Assembly: GCF_000019525.1 (NCBI RefSeq)
Contig: NC_010506.1
Coordinates: forward strand, 4,898,001 to 4,962,000
From: Shewanella woodyi ATCC 51908
GTDB lineage: Bacteria > Pseudomonadota > Gammaproteobacteria > Enterobacterales > Shewanellaceae
Reading direction: 5' to 3'
Length of the DNA: 64,000 bases
Shown: in pieces, positions 62,016 through 64,000 of the stretch
Layout of the letters: the number at the start of each line of letters is the position of its first letter
Position numbering within the stretch: the first letter of the stretch is position 1
The notes under the pieces: generated by a model
What the model was told of the DNA's origin: nothing
Databases searched by the model: none
The model's input: only the letters and a program-made list of their open reading frames with translations
Made by a program: the position numbers and the translations under genes

Positions 62016-64000
62016 ATGACCACTGGAACCCTAAGAACCAAAAACATAAAAGCGAAAGGCCAACAACTCGAGCAGCAGCTAAAGCAGCAACTGAGCGATG
62101 GGATCCTTATCCTAGATGGCGCCATGGGCACCATGATCCAAGACTGCAAATTCGAAGAGGATGCCTTTCGTGGTGAGCAGTTTAAGGAGTGGCATTGCGA
62201 TGTTAAGGGCAACAACGACATGTTGGTGCTCACCCAGCCAGATGCGATTAAACAGATCCATAAAGATTACCTACTGGCTGGTGCCGATATTATCGAGACC
62301 AACACCTTCAACGCGACTCGTATCGCCATGGCCGATTACGACATGCAGGAGCATTCGGCCTCGATCAACCTTGAGGGTGCTCGCTTAGCCCGCGCCGCTG
62401 CCGATGAAGTCGAACAAGAGACTGGCCGAAGCTGTTATGTGGCGGGTGTTCTCGGACCAACCAACCGAACCTGTTCAATCAGTCCCGATGTCAACGACCC
62501 TGGCTACCGTAATGTTAGCTTCGATGAATTAGTCGAAGCCTATATTGAGTCTATCAATGCATTAGTCCAAGGCGGCGCCGATATCCTCATGGTGGAAACC
62601 ATCTTCGATACGCTCAACGCCAAAGCGGCACTGTTTGCTATTGAAACCGTATTTGATGAGCAAGATTTCCGTTTGCCTATCATGATCTCAGGCACCATAA
62701 CCGATGCCTCAGGCCGTACCCTTACCGGACAAACCACCGAAGCCTTCTACAACTCATTACGTCACGTTAAGCCACTCTCTATCGGCCTTAACTGTGCATT
62801 AGGACCAAAAGAGCTGCGTCCATATGTAGAAGAGTTATCAAAAATTTCTGAGTGTTTCGTCTCGGCGCACCCCAATGCGGGGCTGCCAAATGAGTTTGGT
62901 GGTTATGATGAAACCCCCAAACAGATGGCCGATATCATTGGCGAGTGGGCCGAGGAGGGCTTCCTCAATATTATCGGTGGCTGTTGTGGTACTACACCCG
63001 ATCACATCCGCGTCATTCGTGAAGCTGTGATTAAGCACCCGGCGCGTAAACTGCCTGATATTCCAGTGGCTTGTCGTCTCTCAGGCCTTGAGCCTCTGAC
63101 CATAGATGAGAACTCACTCTTCCTAAACGTAGGTGAGCGTACCAACGTCACTGGCTCTGCCAAGTTTCTGCGCCTGATTAAAACTGGCGAATATGAAGAA
63201 GCACTGAGTGTCGCCCGCGATCAAGTGGAAAACGGCGCTCAGATCATCGATATCAATATGGATGAGGGGATGCTCGACGGCGTCGAGGTGATGCACAAAT
63301 TCCTCAATCTTATCGCTTCAGAGCCAGATATCTCTCGCGTACCGATTATGATCGACTCCTCCAAATGGGAGGTGATCGAAGCCGGTCTTAAATGCATTCA
63401 AGGCAAAGGGATCGTTAACTCCATCTCCCTAAAAGAGGGCGAAGAGAAGTTTATTGAGCAAGCCAAACTGGTTAAACGATATGGCGCTGCTGCCATTATC
63501 ATGGCCTTCGATGAAACAGGCCAAGCGGACACCGAGGCGCGCAAAGTCGAGATCTGTACTCGCGCCTATAACGTCTTAGTCGACAAGGTTGGCTTCCCAC
63601 CAGAAGATATTATCTTTGACCCCAACATCTTCGCCATCGCCACCGGTATCGAGGAGCATGATAACTACGCCGTCGATTTTATCGAGGCAACCCGCGAGAT
63701 AAAGCGCACTCTACCCCACGCAATGATCTCGGGCGGTGTCTCCAATGTCTCCTTCTCATTTCGCGGTAATAACCCGGTGCGAGAAGCAATTCACGCCGTG
63801 TTCCTCTATCACGCGATTCAAGCTGGCATGGACATGGGTATCGTTAACGCTGGGCAGCTGGCCATTTATGACGATATCGACCCAGAACTCAAAGAGAAAG
63901 TTGAAGCCATAGTACAAAACCTCCCCTGCAGCGCAGTGGATAAAAACGGTGAAGCAACCAATAACACCGAACAGCTACTAGAGGTCGCGGAAAAATTCCG
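62016..64000 (+). CDS. metH: Cobalamin-dependent methionine synthase (partial)
   Basis: Start at an ATG at 62016, running to the right edge (661 codons), so the B12-binding and activation domains lie outside. The homocysteine-binding barrel has [20 protein letters not shown] and zinc Cys in GLNCALG and [13 protein letters not shown]. The methyltetrahydrofolate domain follows: [46 protein letters not shown] and [20 protein letters not shown]. It transfers the methyl group from methyl-THF to homocysteine through B12, so it is the main consumer of the cofactor salvaged by the neighbouring operon. MetJ-like boxes lie upstream. Confidence 0.97.
   Translation, partial: MTTGTLRTKNIKAKGQQLEQQLKQQLSDGILILDGAMGTMIQDCKFEEDAFRGEQFKEWHCDVKGNNDMLVLTQPDAIKQIHKDYLLAGADIIETNTFNATRIAMADYDMQEHSASINLEGARLARAAADEVEQETGRSCYVAGVLGPTNRTCSISPDVNDPGYRNVSFDELVEAYIESINALVQGGADILMVETIFDTLNAKAALFAIETVFDEQDFRLPIMISGTITDASGRTLTGQTTEAFYNSLRHVKPLSIGLNCALGPKELRPYVEELSKISECFVSAHPNAGLPNEFGGYDETPKQMADIIGEWAEEGFLNIIGGCCGTTPDHIRVIREAVIKHPARKLPDIPVACRLSGLEPLTIDENSLFLNVGERTNVTGSAKFLRLIKTGEYEEALSVARDQVENGAQIIDINMDEGMLDGVEVMHKFLNLIASEPDISRVPIMIDSSKWEVIEAGLKCIQGKGIVNSISLKEGEEKFIEQAKLVKRYGAAAIIMAFDETGQADTEARKVEICTRAYNVLVDKVGFPPEDIIFDPNIFAIATGIEEHDNYAVDFIEATREIKRTLPHAMISGGVSNVSFSFRGNNPVREAIHAVFLYHAIQAGMDMGIVNAGQLAIYDDIDPELKEKVEAIVQNLPCSAVDKNGEATNNTEQLLEVAEKF

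Noticed and set aside
62540..63038. Minus-strand open frames across metH
   Set aside because: They are antisense shadows of a well-conserved gene with no ribosome-binding site or family similarity.
1..64000. tRNA, rRNA or prophage genes
   Set aside because: None could be recognised on either strand; no integrase or attachment-site pattern was seen.

Overview
The window looks like chromosomal DNA of a marine gammaproteobacterium, most likely Shewanella. The reasons are the mix of TonB-dependent receptors, a NemA/NemR pair, a DUF692/HvfC metallophore locus, a B12 salvage operon under a cobalamin riboswitch beside metH, and moderate, AT-leaning base composition. This assignment is inferred from gene content only. 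No rRNA, tRNA, CRISPR array or intact insertion sequence was seen. Both edge genes (hyuB left, metH right) are cut by the window.

Layout. 1-6403 (minus): a TonB receptor, a GAF-like protein and hydantoinase subunits HyuA/HyuB form one coupled uptake-and-hydrolysis operon, facing a MalT-type LuxR regulator (6610-9300). 9416-12328: a pair of bacterial-PH membrane proteins and a DUF924 protein. 12503-13298: a small unknown and a flavin-binding-fold protein. 13410-20956: an amide-utilisation set of acyl-CoA synthetase, amidase, TonB receptor, a signal-less AmiC-like sensor and a MarR regulator. 21151-24345: a four-gene operon coding a KAS III enzyme, a heme-oxygenase-like diiron protein, a histidine-rich membrane protein and an unknown protein. 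This is the best candidate here for an undescribed pathway. 24491-33038: many small regulator/enzyme pairs (AraC-GyrI, DUF1330/HxlR, CMD/MerR, NemA/NemR, LysR), several with visible operators. 33111-34061: two UspA paralogs.

34539-36791 is a bufferin-type RiPP metallophore locus: a duplicated Cys-rich precursor, a DUF692 (MNIO) enzyme and a DUF2063 partner, with a hairpin between precursor and enzyme genes. 37000-39242 holds a coniferyl-type aldehyde dehydrogenase and a TetR regulator. 40439-48433 holds a two-component system (kinase plus sigma-54 activator) and a MacB-like ABC efflux operon. That operon has a sigma-54 promoter and clustered upstream GTGTCCG sites, which ties the two parts together. 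48768-51373 is a sulfur module (two YeeE/YedE halves and a CoA-disulfide reductase-rhodanese).

52295-61669 is a B12 salvage and transport operon (btuD-btuC-cobT-cobS-cobU-cobQ-cobO-btuF) behind a cobalamin riboswitch, with a cobC-like phosphatase upstream. It would feed metH (62016 to the right edge), whose leader carries MetJ-like boxes. A recurring oddity is a set of short tandem arrays with 7-bp units in several intergenic regions, one of them inside a peripheral loop of the riboswitch.
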